Part shown: positions 41,291-50,162 of the stretch, one piece after another
Layout of the letters: every line of letters begins with the position of its first letter
Position numbering within the stretch: the first letter of the stretch is position 1
Origin: Dyadobacter flavalbus
Lineage (GTDB): Bacteria > Bacteroidota > Bacteroidia > Cytophagales > Spirosomataceae
DNA length: 64,000 bases
Assembly (NCBI RefSeq): GCF_006149045.1
Contig: NZ_VBSN01000027.1
Location: 62,001-126,000, forward strand
Direction of reading: 5' to 3'
The notes under the pieces: model-generated
Databases searched by the model: none
Told to the model about the DNA's origin: nothing
What the model saw: the letters and a program-made list of their open reading frames with translations, nothing else
Made by a program: the position numbers and the translations under genes

Positions 41291-43591
41291 ATGAAGAATA
41301 TTAAAATCAGAAAGGGAATACTGTTCATCCTGGCGGTAATCCTTCTTTTTTTTATCGCCGATTTCATTTTTCCTTTCCGGCCCGAAATCCGTTATGCCAC
41401 GCAGGTTACCGATGACAAAGGCCGTGTGATCCATGCATTTCTGAGCAATGATGACAAATGGCGGTTGTACGCGGATATTTCAGAAATTACGCCGCTGCTT
41501 CGCAAAACGCTCATTTACAAGGAAGATCAGTACTTTTATTATCACCCGGGTGTAAACCTGCTGGCCGTTGTCAGAGCTGCTGCCCGAAATGTTTTTACAG
41601 GCCGCAGAACTTCCGGCGCTTCTACGATTACGATGCAGGTAGCGCGCCTTCTGGAACCGCGTCCGCGTACTTATTTTAATAAAGTACTTGAAATTTTCAG
41701 GGCTGTGCAGCTTGAAATGCATTATTCCAAAGCAGAAATCCTCCAATTTTATCTTAACCTCGTTCCGTACGGCGGCAATATAGAAGGAATCAAGGCGGCA
41801 TCGCTATTGTATTTTGGAAAACCGCCGCAATTACTCAGTCTTGCAGAAATAACCGCACTGACCATTGTGCCAAACCGTCCGTCCAGCCTTCGGCCGGGAA
41901 CGAGAAACGAAGCACTTAAAACAGCACGCAACGAATGGCTGAAACGCTTTGAAGAGGATAAAATATTTGACAGAAATACCATTCGGGACGCGCTGAACGA
42001 GCCGTTGCTTGTAAAGCGGCTGCATGCGCCAAAGCAGGCTCCGCATCTGACAATAAGGCTTAAACATGAATTCAGTGATCAGCCGGTGATTCAGAGTGCA
42101 TTGAAAATCCAGTTACAGAACCAGATTGAAGAACAGGTAAAAAATTTCATCAATCGCCGTAAGGTTATGAACATTCACAATGCGGCGGTTCTGGTTGTGA
42201 ACAACGAAACCATGCAAGTGGAAGCTTATGTTGGCTCTGCGGACTTCAATAATCCTTACGACGGCGGTCAGGTGGATGGCATCCGCGCTGTTCGTTCGCC
42301 GGGAAGTACGTTGAAACCTTTGTTGTATGCAACGGCATTCGACAGAGGAATTATCACGCCAAAAACGGTTCTAAACGATGTTCCGGAAAATTTCAGCGGA
42401 TATGAGCCCGAAAATTTTGATCTGCACTTCAACGGCCCGGTAACTACAGAATTCGCACTTGCCAATTCACTCAACATTCCTGCTGTGAAGGTTTTAAAGG
42501 AAATCCAGACTTCGTCGTTGATCGAAAAACTCAGGAAAGCAGGTTTCAAAACGGTGGATAAACAGGCAAAAGACTTGGGCTTGTCGATGATTCTGGGCGG
42601 TTGCGGTGTTACGCTGGAAGAAATGACCCGGTTATTTGCAGCATTTGCCAATGAAGGAAAACTGAGAAATCTCCGTTATACGGCTCAAACCGTGCCCGGC
42701 CAAAATGGCACTGCTCTGATCTCAGCGGATGCGTCATTTCTGATCACCGGAATTCTTACGCAAATAACACGTCCGGATCTTCCCATTAATTTTGACAATA
42801 CCTATCATTTACCAAAAATTGCCTGGAAAACGGGCACTTCTTACGGCAAACGGGATGCATGGAGCATTGGTTATAACCGGCGGTATACGGTCGGAGTTTG
42901 GGTCGGGAATTTTTCAGGCGAAGGCGTTCCGGAGCTTAGCGGTGCCAACACGGCCACGCCTTTGCTGTTTTCCATTTTCAATTCACTGGATTACAATTCT
43001 CCGAAAGGCTGGTATAAGCCTACGGAAAAAGTTTCCCTGAGAAAAGTATGTGCCGTCAGCGGGGATGTGCCGTCTGAATTTTGTACCAATCAGATTCTGG
43101 ATTATCATATCGCAGGCGTTTCGGCCTATAAAAAGTGCCAGCATCTGCGCTGGGTTTTTACGGATCCGTCCGGAAAAATTTCCTATTGTACTTACTGCCT
43201 TCCTGAAAATGGTTTTGAAAAGAGAACGTACGCGAATCTGGCTCCGGAGCTCATTGCCTTTAACGAAATGCAGAAGATCCCGTATCAAAAAATTCCTCCG
43301 CACAATCCGGCATGCGAACGGGTTTTCCATGAAGGCGCGCCGCTTATCGTAAGTCCAAATGAAGGCAGCGAATATTATATCCGCAAAGAAGAACCGCAGC
43401 AGCTTCAGCTCGCCTGCCATACGGCCAATGACGTGCAGGAAGTTTTCTGGTATGTCAATGACAAACTAAGCAAGAGAGCTGCCCCGCACGAAGGCATATT
43501 TATCAATCCGCCTTTGGGAAGAGTGAAAATTTCATGCAGTGACGACAAAGGCCGCAATTCGGATGTCTGGATCGTTGTAAAGCGGATGTAA
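41291..43591 (+). CDS. pbpC: Penicillin-binding protein 1C
   Basis: A 766-residue bifunctional peptidoglycan synthase. ATG 41291 gives a short cytosolic tail and one anchor (ILFILAVILLFFIADFIFPF); a TTG at 41258 is less likely. The glycosyltransferase part contains LIYKEDQYFYYHPGVN (catalytic Glu) and GASTITMQVARLL. The transpeptidase has SPGSTLKP (SxxK), ANSLNIPAVK (SxN) and WKTGTSYGKRDAW (KTG). The C-terminal 90 residues form the PBP1C-specific BiPBP_C domain. The usual partner, an alpha-2-macroglobulin-like lipoprotein gene, is not next to it. Confidence 0.95.
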   Translation: MKNIKIRKGILFILAVILLFFIADFIFPFRPEIRYATQVTDDKGRVIHAFLSNDDKWRLYADISEITPLLRKTLIYKEDQYFYYHPGVNLLAVVRAAARNVFTGRRTSGASTITMQVARLLEPRPRTYFNKVLEIFRAVQLEMHYSKAEILQFYLNLVPYGGNIEGIKAASLLYFGKPPQLLSLAEITALTIVPNRPSSLRPGTRNEALKTARNEWLKRFEEDKIFDRNTIRDALNEPLLVKRLHAPKQAPHLTIRLKHEFSDQPVIQSALKIQLQNQIEEQVKNFINRRKVMNIHNAAVLVVNNETMQVEAYVGSADFNNPYDGGQVDGIRAVRSPGSTLKPLLYATAFDRGIITPKTVLNDVPENFSGYEPENFDLHFNGPVTTEFALANSLNIPAVKVLKEIQTSSLIEKLRKAGFKTVDKQAKDLGLSMILGGCGVTLEEMTRLFAAFANEGKLRNLRYTAQTVPGQNGTALISADASFLITGILTQITRPDLPINFDNTYHLPKIAWKTGTSYGKRDAWSIGYNRRYTVGVWVGNFSGEGVPELSGANTATPLLFSIFNSLDYNSPKGWYKPTEKVSLRKVCAVSGDVPSEFCTNQILDYHIAGVSAYKKCQHLRWVFTDPSGKISYCTYCLPENGFEKRTYANLAPELIAFNEMQKIPYQKIPPHNPACERVFHEGAPLIVSPNEGSEYYIRKEEPQQLQLACHTANDVQEVFWYVNDKLSKRAAPHEGIFINPPLGRVKISCSDDKGRNSDVWIVVKRM

Positions 43592-43631
43592 GTTTCTGAA
43601 ACCAACCATTTTTACAAGCATCCGGAAAGTT

Positions 43632-44636
43632 TTACAAAGCTGCGCCTTCCGCCTCCTGATAAATAACCTGAACAAGCGTTTGCCCGACTGCCTTTAAAGT
43701 TTTCGGATCAATGTTTTCCATGGTATCCTGCGTAGTATGCCATTGGTCAAAGAAAGTTTTGGAAAGGTCATTGTGTCTTGTATGAATAATATCGATCATC
43801 GGGATATGCGCTACTTTGTTCACCGGCAAGTGATCATCCGTGATGGCAGAACCGGTTTCGTCAATAAAATAATTGTTATAACCCAGTTTGCTGGCTGTAT
43901 TCCAGACTTCCCTTACAACGCCTTCCGCCATTTGCACAGAATATCCTTCCTTAAAAAATGTAGCACCTTTGGCACCGGTCATATCCAGCAAAACGCCGAA
44001 GTAAGCCGTGTAATCGGGTAAATGCTTGTTGGCTGCCCAATGCTGCGAACCCAGGCAAAATCCGCTGTACTCCATTCCTCCGGCTTCTTCTGAACTTCCC
44101 CAGTCTTCGGCATCAAAAAAGATGATATCCACACCGATTTCCGGTTTGGCTGTTTGTAAAGAAAGAGTCCGGGCAATTTCCAGCAGGATTCCCACGCCGC
44201 TTGCACCGTCATTGGCTGCCGGAACCGGTTTGGTTTTTTCAGTCGAATCCTGATCTGCAAAAGGCCGTGAATCCCAGTGTGAAGTAAGCAAAATGCGTTT
44301 GGATGCTTTCGGGTTGTAACTTCCGATGATGTTCCTGGCATTCAGTTGTTTGCCGTCATATGTTTTAGCAATAAACTTTTGCTCCGTAACCTGCATTCCA
44401 TACTTTTTTAAAGTAGCAGCCAGATAATCGCCGCATGCAACATGCGGTTTTGTATTGGGGACTCGCGGCCCGAAATCAACCTGTTTCTGAACAAAGCTGT
44501 AAGCAGAATCCGCGTTGAAATCAGGGCTTTTTACAAGCTCGGGAACCTGTTCATTCGTTTGTTCTGAACTTTCCTTGGTTTTGCAGCCGTAAATACTGAA
44601 TACGGCAAGAAGCAGCAGATAAAATCTTTTTTTCAT
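43632..44636 (-). CDS. M28-family lipoprotein, glutaminyl-peptide cyclotransferase-like
   Basis: A 334-residue envelope lipoprotein. Start ATG 44636 gives a signal with lipobox SIYGC; the longer frame to 44681 lacks that. The zinc-enzyme residues are in SHWDSRPFADQD (His/Asp), NDGASGVGILLEIA (Asp) and IIFFDAEDWG (Glu-Asp), with DDHLPVNK and a C-terminal QWHTTQDTMENID. The WHT(x)4EN(x)D end and the loss of the usual peptidase His pattern resemble glutaminyl cyclases, which turn N-terminal Gln into pyroglutamate, more than aminopeptidases. Exported proteins of this genome largely begin with Gln after cleavage. It starts five bases after cysS. A plain M28 aminopeptidase cannot be excluded. Confidence 0.8.
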   Translation of the reverse strand: MKKRFYLLLLAVFSIYGCKTKESSEQTNEQVPELVKSPDFNADSAYSFVQKQVDFGPRVPNTKPHVACGDYLAATLKKYGMQVTEQKFIAKTYDGKQLNARNIIGSYNPKASKRILLTSHWDSRPFADQDSTEKTKPVPAANDGASGVGILLEIARTLSLQTAKPEIGVDIIFFDAEDWGSSEEAGGMEYSGFCLGSQHWAANKHLPDYTAYFGVLLDMTGAKGATFFKEGYSVQMAEGVVREVWNTASKLGYNNYFIDETGSAITDDHLPVNKVAHIPMIDIIHTRHNDLSKTFFDQWHTTQDTMENIDPKTLKAVGQTLVQVIYQEAEGAAL

Positions 44637-44640
44637 GGAA

Positions 44641-46143
44641 TTATTCTTCGTAGGCCCAGTCGATCCGCACTTTGGTATCACGGATTACAAGTCCCTGGTT
44701 TTTAAAATAAGAACGGATTTCATCTACTTTTTCGTAGTTGCGCGACAGTTTATATTCACTGTACAGTTTCAGCATGCCGTCGAGAATGGCATAGCCTTCA
44801 CTTAATTCTTCTTTCAGGCCAAGTACATCTTCAAAGAAAATGATGAAATTGTCTTTCAACTTCTTCACCGTTTCTTCGCCCAATGCGGCCGTTTTCAGCT
44901 GGCCCATATGGATCATATTGATGTATTTGAGCAGGTTGAACAAGTTGGCAAATGCAACGGCTGTATTCAAATCGTCGTTCATGGCCGCATAAAAGCCTTC
45001 GATTGCTTTTTCAATGTCAGCAATTTTGGCTTTGTCCTCCGCAACATCGTCTTCCTGAACATAAGCAAGCAGCTTGGCAATGCGCAGTCCGTTTGCCAGT
45101 TTTTTATAACCCTTATGCGCAGCTTTAAGTGCTTCGTTGGAAAAATCAAGCGTACTGCGATACTGGCTCTGCAGCATGAAAAACCGAACAGTCATCGGGC
45201 TGTATGCCTGATCAAGCAATGCATGGTTTCCTGAAAACAGTTCAGCCGGAAGAAATGAGTTGTTCAGCGACTTGGACATTTTCTGTCCGTTTACCGTCAG
45301 CATATTGGTATGCATCCAGTAACGTACGGGTTCTTCGTTGGTCAGTGATTTTCCCTGCGCGATTTCACATTCGTGATGCGGGAATTTCAGATCCATTCCG
45401 CCGCCGTGAATGTCAAACTGTTTTCCAAGATATTTGGCGCTCATGCACGTACATTCCAGGTGCCATCCCGGAAATCCCATGCTCCACGGCGAATCCCATT
45501 GCATAATATGCTCGGGACTTGCTTTTTTCCAGAGTGCGAAGTCGAGCGGATTGCGTTTTTCTGCCTGTCCGTCCAGTTCACGCGTTTCATTCAGAAGGTC
45601 TTCAATCACCCGGCCGGAAAGCTTGCCGTACTCATTTCCGCCCGCCTGATATTTATTGATGTCAAAATAAACCGAACCATTCGATTCATAAGCGGCGCCT
45701 TTTTTAATAAGCGACTTCACTGCCTCAATCTGTTCGATCAGATGACCCGTTGCCGTTGGTTCTATGCTGGGCGGAAGCAGGTTAAAAATTGCCGAGACGT
45801 CGTGAAAATCATTGGTATACCGCTGCACAATTTCCATGGGTTCCAGTTTCTGCAGCTTGGCCATTTTCCCGATCTTGTCCTCGCCTTCCTCACCGTCGCC
45901 TACCAAATGACCAACGTCGGTAATATTCCTTACATAGCGTACTTTGTAGCCGATGTGCGTCAGATAACGGTACAGAATGTCAAAAGACAGGAACGTACGG
46001 ATATTTCCAAGATGGACATTGTTGTAGACCGTTGGTCCGCAGACATACATTCCGACGTATGGAGGTGCTATCGGAACAAATACATCCTTTTTACGGGTAA
46101 GTGTATTGAATATTTTAAGAGGCTGGAAAGATTGTGCGGTCAT
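44641..46143 (-). CDS. cysS: Cysteinyl-tRNA synthetase
   Basis: A 500-residue class I aminoacyl-tRNA synthetase. HIGH-type motif PTVYNNVHLGN, zinc ligands around CGPTVYN and GWHLECTCMSAKYLG, HGGGMDLKFPHHECEIAQ, and KMSKSLNN are all present. It is longer than the 461-residue E. coli form through extra loops, as common in Bacteroidota. The next gene on the same strand, a lipoprotein, starts five bases after its stop. Confidence 0.97.
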   Translation of the reverse strand: MTAQSFQPLKIFNTLTRKKDVFVPIAPPYVGMYVCGPTVYNNVHLGNIRTFLSFDILYRYLTHIGYKVRYVRNITDVGHLVGDGEEGEDKIGKMAKLQKLEPMEIVQRYTNDFHDVSAIFNLLPPSIEPTATGHLIEQIEAVKSLIKKGAAYESNGSVYFDINKYQAGGNEYGKLSGRVIEDLLNETRELDGQAEKRNPLDFALWKKASPEHIMQWDSPWSMGFPGWHLECTCMSAKYLGKQFDIHGGGMDLKFPHHECEIAQGKSLTNEEPVRYWMHTNMLTVNGQKMSKSLNNSFLPAELFSGNHALLDQAYSPMTVRFFMLQSQYRSTLDFSNEALKAAHKGYKKLANGLRIAKLLAYVQEDDVAEDKAKIADIEKAIEGFYAAMNDDLNTAVAFANLFNLLKYINMIHMGQLKTAALGEETVKKLKDNFIIFFEDVLGLKEELSEGYAILDGMLKLYSEYKLSRNYEKVDEIRSYFKNQGLVIRDTKVRIDWAYEE

Positions 46144-46161
46144 TTAGTTTACTTTCTTTGA

Positions 46162-46557
46162 TTACGGATTCTTCATTTCTTTCTTCGTCAGGCGGGTTTC
46201 CACCCAATCTATTATTTTTTCTGCTTCTTCCAGTCCAACATTGGCAATTTTTACACTTTTGGTGCCGTCATAACCCATATTCAAATGCAATAATTGATAA
46301 CTCGTTATAAAATGGGAAAGCATTTTTTTATCCAAAGCGCTTAATTCCTTTTGATACCATTCCACACTTTTCCGGGTTTTCTTGTTTGTGCCGGGCAGTA
46401 TTTCATTCAGCGCAAGCAGTACGCCGGTATAAGCCGTGTGCCCTGCAATTTTGACGTATTTTGGATCCTGAAACAGGCCGTCCTGTTTTCTTGCGTTGTT
46501 TTTGAGAAATCCTTTTGCATTGTCAATGTGCCTTCTTGCTTCTGTAATTGTTTCCAT
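46162..46557 (-). CDS. DUF5618-like small protein, copy A
   Basis: A 131-residue helical protein, about 70 percent identical by eye to its neighbour copy B. The first 50 residues (METITEARRHIDNAKGFLKN through SKYVKIAGHTAYTG) match the DUF5618 pattern I recall; such proteins may be HEPN-like, but no RxxxxH motif is apparent. The function is unknown. It lies 18 bases after cysS's start on the same strand (cysS is downstream), so the pair may be read with cysS. Confidence 0.65.
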   Translation of the reverse strand: METITEARRHIDNAKGFLKNNARKQDGLFQDPKYVKIAGHTAYTGVLLALNEILPGTNKKTRKSVEWYQKELSALDKKMLSHFITSYQLLHLNMGYDGTKSVKIANVGLEEAEKIIDWVETRLTKKEMKNP

Positions 46558-46590
46558 CAGTATGTGTAAGATTTAAATTATTTCCTTGAT

Positions 46591-46983
46591 CTATTTGATT
46601 ACTGCCGGCTTCTCAAGCCGCTGTTCTACCCATTTGATAATCTGTTCAGCTTTATCCAAACCGATTTCGGCAAGTTCTGCGCTTTTGGTACCATCGTAAC
46701 CCATTGCCAAATGTAAAATCTCATAAGCAGTGGCGAAGTTTGATGTTACTTTTTTATCCAAGCTGCTCAGTTCCTTCTGATACCATTCTGCACTTTTTCT
46801 TGTCTTCTTTCTTTTCTCTCTTAGTAATTCATTCAGGGCAAGCAAAATGCCGGTATAAGCCGTATGCCCTGCAATTTTGACATATTTTGAATCCTGAAAC
46901 AGGCCGTCCTGTTTTCTTGCGTTGTTTTTGAGAAATCCTTTTGCATTGTCAATGTGCCTTCTTGCTTCTGTAATTGTTTCCAT
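46591..46983 (-). CDS. DUF5618-like small protein, copy B
   Basis: A 130-residue paralogue of copy A. The first 30 codons and about 12 bases before the ATG are identical in DNA to those of copy A (same CAGTATGTGTAA block). From about codon 50 onward the copies diverge, for example ILLALNELLREKRKKTRKSA against VLLALNEILPGTNKKTRKSV. It is the upstream member of the pair, 33 bases before copy A. A -7 box lies upstream. Function unknown. Confidence 0.65.
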   Translation of the reverse strand: METITEARRHIDNAKGFLKNNARKQDGLFQDSKYVKIAGHTAYTGILLALNELLREKRKKTRKSAEWYQKELSSLDKKVTSNFATAYEILHLAMGYDGTKSAELAEIGLDKAEQIIKWVEQRLEKPAVIK

Positions 46984-47056
46984 CAGTATGTGTAAAAATG
47001 CGTGATATAGAATAACTTATCCGAATGCCAGACCGTAGCCTGATATCCGGTCCCTA

Positions 47057-47064
47057 CAAAAATA
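47057..47064 (-). promoter_or_regulatory. Candidate -7 box for the DUF5618 pair
   Basis: Minus strand TATTTTTG, about 74 bases before the ATG of copy B. No clear -33 box. Confidence 0.35.
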
Positions 47065-47208
47065 GCAAATAACCGATGATTGATCCGTACGTGTTCATGC
47101 ATAAAGCGTACGACAGGAACGCTATTCGGGCGTTTTGATTATCTTCGCAGCGATTATGGCGTGAAACCCAAGTTTGAAACTAACTTAAAATCAACACAGT
47201 ACTAATTT

Positions 47209-48126
47209 ATGAGTTTATTAACCGTAGGATCTGTAGCATTCGATGCACTTGAAACACCATTTGGAAAAACAGATAAAATTATTGGCGGTGCTGCCACTTA
47301 CATCACACTTGCTGCATCTTACTTTACAAAAGAAAACAATCTGGTTGCTGTAGTCGGCGGGGATTTTCCAAATGAAATGATCTCGCTTCTTCAGGATCAC
47401 GGCGTCAATACGGAAGGTCTGGAAATTGTTCAGGATGGAAAAACATTCTTCTGGTCAGGGAAATATCATGAAGATATGAATACCCGCGATACGCTGGAAA
47501 CCCAGCTGAACGTCATGGAACATTTTGACCCGATTATTCCGGATACCTATCAGGGAACAGAATTTCTGATGCTTGGAAATACGGTGCCGGCCACGCAAAA
47601 ACTCGTTATTGAACGCATGGCCAAACGCCCGAAGCTGATTATGCTGGATACCATGAACCTGTGGATGAACATTGCATTGGACGATCTGAAGGCAGTTCTG
47701 AAACTGGTGGACCTGATTACGATCAATGATGAGGAAGCGCGCCAGCTTTCAGGCGAATATTCACTGCGCAAGGCAGCCAAGAAAATCATGGCCATGGGCC
47801 CGAAAACGCTGATTATTAAAAAAGGAGAACACGGTGCGCTGCTTTTTCAGGATGACCGCATCTTTTTTGCACCGGCTTTGCCGCTGGAAGAAGTTTTTGA
47901 CCCGACCGGCGCCGGCGATACTTTTGCAGGCGGGTTTATCGGATATCTGGCAAGCACAAACGATATTTCTTTCGAAAATATGAAACGCGCCATTATCTAC
48001 GGTTCCGCGATGGCTTCTTTCTGCGTTGAAAAGTTTGGTACGGAGCGGGTCGTGAACCTTACGCAGCAGGAAATTGACGCACGTGTTCAGGATTTTGTAA
48101 ATTTATCCAGTTTTGAAATACAATAA
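47209..48126 (+). CDS. PfkB-family carbohydrate/nucleoside kinase
   Basis: A 305-residue ribokinase-like sugar or nucleoside kinase. The fold begins SLLTVGSVAFDALETPFG with the double glycine GGAATYITLAASYF, and the C-terminal signature DPTGAGDTFAGGFIGYL (catalytic Asp) is exact. DTMNLWMNI and ITINDEEARQLSG are also typical of the family. Substrate specificity cannot be assigned; the closest recall is Bacteroidota proteins annotated as sugar kinase or ribokinase family. A terminator follows. Confidence 0.88.
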   Translation: MSLLTVGSVAFDALETPFGKTDKIIGGAATYITLAASYFTKENNLVAVVGGDFPNEMISLLQDHGVNTEGLEIVQDGKTFFWSGKYHEDMNTRDTLETQLNVMEHFDPIIPDTYQGTEFLMLGNTVPATQKLVIERMAKRPKLIMLDTMNLWMNIALDDLKAVLKLVDLITINDEEARQLSGEYSLRKAAKKIMAMGPKTLIIKKGEHGALLFQDDRIFFAPALPLEEVFDPTGAGDTFAGGFIGYLASTNDISFENMKRAIIYGSAMASFCVEKFGTERVVNLTQQEIDARVQDFVNLSSFEIQ

Positions 48127-48147
48127 ATTTTTCAGTTACTGAAATGA

Positions 48148-48195
48148 ACAGGTCTATAAGTCGGAATGAAAATCTTCTTATAGACTTGTTTTTTA
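48148..48195 (+). terminator. Intrinsic terminator after the PfkB gene
   Basis: 13-bp stem ACAGGTCTATAAG / CTTATAGACTTGT (one G-T pair) with a 16-base loop and a T run after it. Confidence 0.8.
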
Positions 48196-48253
48196 TATGC
48201 TTTTGTAAATGCCCGGCTGAAATACATATTAACCCTGCTAAATATTTTATTTG

Positions 48254-49066
48254 ATGATGTTATCAAGAAGCATTACAGGTTTTTTTATCCTGCTTTTCAT
48301 TTCCTTTTCTGTAAAATCACAGCATCCGAATGCTTTGCCTCAAAGTAAAAACAAAATTGTCGTCATTGCACACAGAGGAAATCATGTCAATGTTCCTGAA
48401 AATACCATTGCAGCCTGCAAGGAAGCAATGGCCAGCGGAGCGGATTATGTGGAAGTGGATCTGAGAACGACAAAGGACGGACATCTGATTGTAATCCATG
48501 ATGCAACAGTGGACCGAACGACCAACGGAACCGGAAAAGTAAGTGCCATGACGCTTGCTGAAATAAAAAAGCTTCAGGTTTTTAACCAGAACAGAAGAAC
48601 GCACCATATTCCTGAGTTCAGGGAAATTCTGGCGCTTTGCAAGGGTAAAATCAATATTTATCTCGATTTTAAGGAAGCGGATGCAGCCCAAGCCTGGAAA
48701 CAGATTCAGGCAGCAGGAATGGAAAATCAGGTTGTGGTTTATGTAAATGACGTAAATCAGCACAAGCACTGGAAAAGTACCGCTCCGCATGTGCCGCTGA
48801 TTTCCAGTCTGCCCAAAGAAGTAAACAACGTGGAAGGACTAAACGGCTTTCTGAAAAAAACGGATCTGAAAGTGCTGGATAACATAACTGATCCTGAATT
48901 GATAAAAGCTGCGAATGCACAGGATATTTCGGTCTGGATGGATGTGCAGCGCCCCGATGAAGGGCCGGCTTCCTGGAAAGAAGCCTTACAGAAAGGCGTT
49001 CAGGGATTACAGACCGACAAGCCCGCCGAGCTGGTAAAATATTTAAAAGAAAACGGGTACAACTAG
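48254..49066 (+). CDS. Glycerophosphodiester phosphodiesterase
   Basis: A 270-residue exported GDPD. Signal peptide MMLSRSITGFFILLFISFSV ends VKS before Gln. Catalytic elements are IAHRGNHVNVPENTIAACKE (His, Arg, Glu), YVEVDLRTTKDG (Glu-Asp metal site) and LIVIHDATVDRTTNGTG (second His). It releases glycerol 3-phosphate from lipid head groups in the periplasm. glpK is eight kb away and not co-transcribed. ATG at 48254 is preferred over TTG 48251. Convergent with tag, stop to stop 16 bases. Confidence 0.92.
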   Translation: MMLSRSITGFFILLFISFSVKSQHPNALPQSKNKIVVIAHRGNHVNVPENTIAACKEAMASGADYVEVDLRTTKDGHLIVIHDATVDRTTNGTGKVSAMTLAEIKKLQVFNQNRRTHHIPEFREILALCKGKINIYLDFKEADAAQAWKQIQAAGMENQVVVYVNDVNQHKHWKSTAPHVPLISSLPKEVNNVEGLNGFLKKTDLKVLDNITDPELIKAANAQDISVWMDVQRPDEGPASWKEALQKGVQGLQTDKPAELVKYLKENGYN

Positions 49067-49082
49067 CTTCCGGTCTTGTAGT

Positions 49083-49619
49083 TCAGGAGTAACTCCGGAC
49101 TTTTTCATAAATCGGGCATTCGGGACTATGTGCGCCCGGAAGATAACCCGTACTCATCAAAAACTCATTTACGATTTCACCGCCGGTAAACTTGAAAGTC
49201 TTTTTAAAAAGCCTGATCCATTCTTCTTTGGTGAAAGTATGATGAGCGTCCAGCCAGTTTTTAAAAGATCCGTATGCTGTTTTCAGTTCAAGTATTTTCT
49301 GTGCATTTACAATAGTGGCGTTTATTTTAAGCCGGTTTCGTACAATACCCGGGTTCAGCATCAGTCTTTCCCGGTCGCTTTCGTTGTATGCCGCTATTTC
49401 TTCAATGGAATAATTGCTGTAAGCCGCACGGAAACTTTCCTGTTTTCTCAGCATAAGCGTCCAGCTCAGGCCGGCCTGGTTTATTTCCAGGATCAAACGG
49501 CCAAATAGCTCATTGTCATCATCAATCGGGAATCCGTACTGATTATCGTGGTAATATTTGTGTAGCAGAAAATCGGGCATTTCTGAAACGTTGTTATTAA
49601 CGTAGTTGCAGTAAGACAT
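49083..49619 (-). CDS. tag: DNA-3-methyladenine glycosylase I
   Basis: A 178-residue base-excision enzyme that removes 3-methyladenine. The zinc ligands Cys at position 4 (SYCNYV) and His/Cys near the C-terminus (PGAHSPECP) are seen, as are the family's YYHDNQYG and FGRLILEINQAGLSW (catalytic Glu region) and PGIVRNRLKINATIVNAQ. Length is normal. It follows the GyrI-like gene by 18 bases on the same strand. Confidence 0.95.
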   Translation of the reverse strand: MSYCNYVNNNVSEMPDFLLHKYYHDNQYGFPIDDDNELFGRLILEINQAGLSWTLMLRKQESFRAAYSNYSIEEIAAYNESDRERLMLNPGIVRNRLKINATIVNAQKILELKTAYGSFKNWLDAHHTFTKEEWIRLFKKTFKFTGGEIVNEFLMSTGYLPGAHSPECPIYEKVRSYS

Positions 49620-49637
49620 AGGAGCGTTTATCGTTGA

Positions 49638-50105
49638 CTAAGCTGACTTAATTATTCCAATCTGGACTTCAGTAATGTTGTTTTCAGGATTTTCGAAATC
49701 CATATTCAAGTAAATTTCACGGTTTTCACCTGACATGATCCGTTTTTCTGTTGCCAGATCGTGAGCCAGCTCACTATATATCCTGCCGAGCCCTTGCCAG
49801 CTTCCATAAAGATGCCCTGCAACGCAGTCAAACGGGTTTAAATATTTCAGTTTAAATTCGGAACCGGCAAGTTCCGTATTTGAACACGAAACCGGTAATG
49901 CTATGGACAGATTGAACTGTGTTTCCGGATTTCCGTCTGCACCCTTGTAGATCCAGTAAATGGGACCTGTTACTTCCAGTTCCTTACGATATGCCTCGCG
50001 ATATAAACGGTGTGCAACCACGCGCACATACTGCATAATGTTGTTGAAACTCGTCTCAGTTTCAAAGTATAAAACGTGAATCGGCTGAATGGTTTTAGTC
50101 TGCAT
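49638..50105 (-). CDS. GyrI-like/effector-binding domain protein
   Basis: A 155-residue single-domain protein. The chain begins IQPIHVLYFETETSFNNIM, has the middle segment YWIYKGADG and ends NREIYLNMDFENPENNITEV, followed by QIGI. This resembles the GyrI-like small-molecule-binding fold shared with AraC-type effector domains. There is no DNA-binding domain attached. Function is unknown; the fold call is from pattern memory. It precedes tag. Confidence 0.65.
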   Translation of the reverse strand: MQTKTIQPIHVLYFETETSFNNIMQYVRVVAHRLYREAYRKELEVTGPIYWIYKGADGNPETQFNLSIALPVSCSNTELAGSEFKLKYLNPFDCVAGHLYGSWQGLGRIYSELAHDLATEKRIMSGENREIYLNMDFENPENNITEVQIGIIKSA

Positions 50106-50162
50106 CTGAACGGTATTGGATTGTTTTATGCAAATAAATCCATCGTCAGTGACAACCCTCTG

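Noticed and set aside
45373..46161. 262-codon plus-strand frame antisense to cysS
   Set aside because: Lies wholly opposite a well-identified synthetase and shows no family signal.
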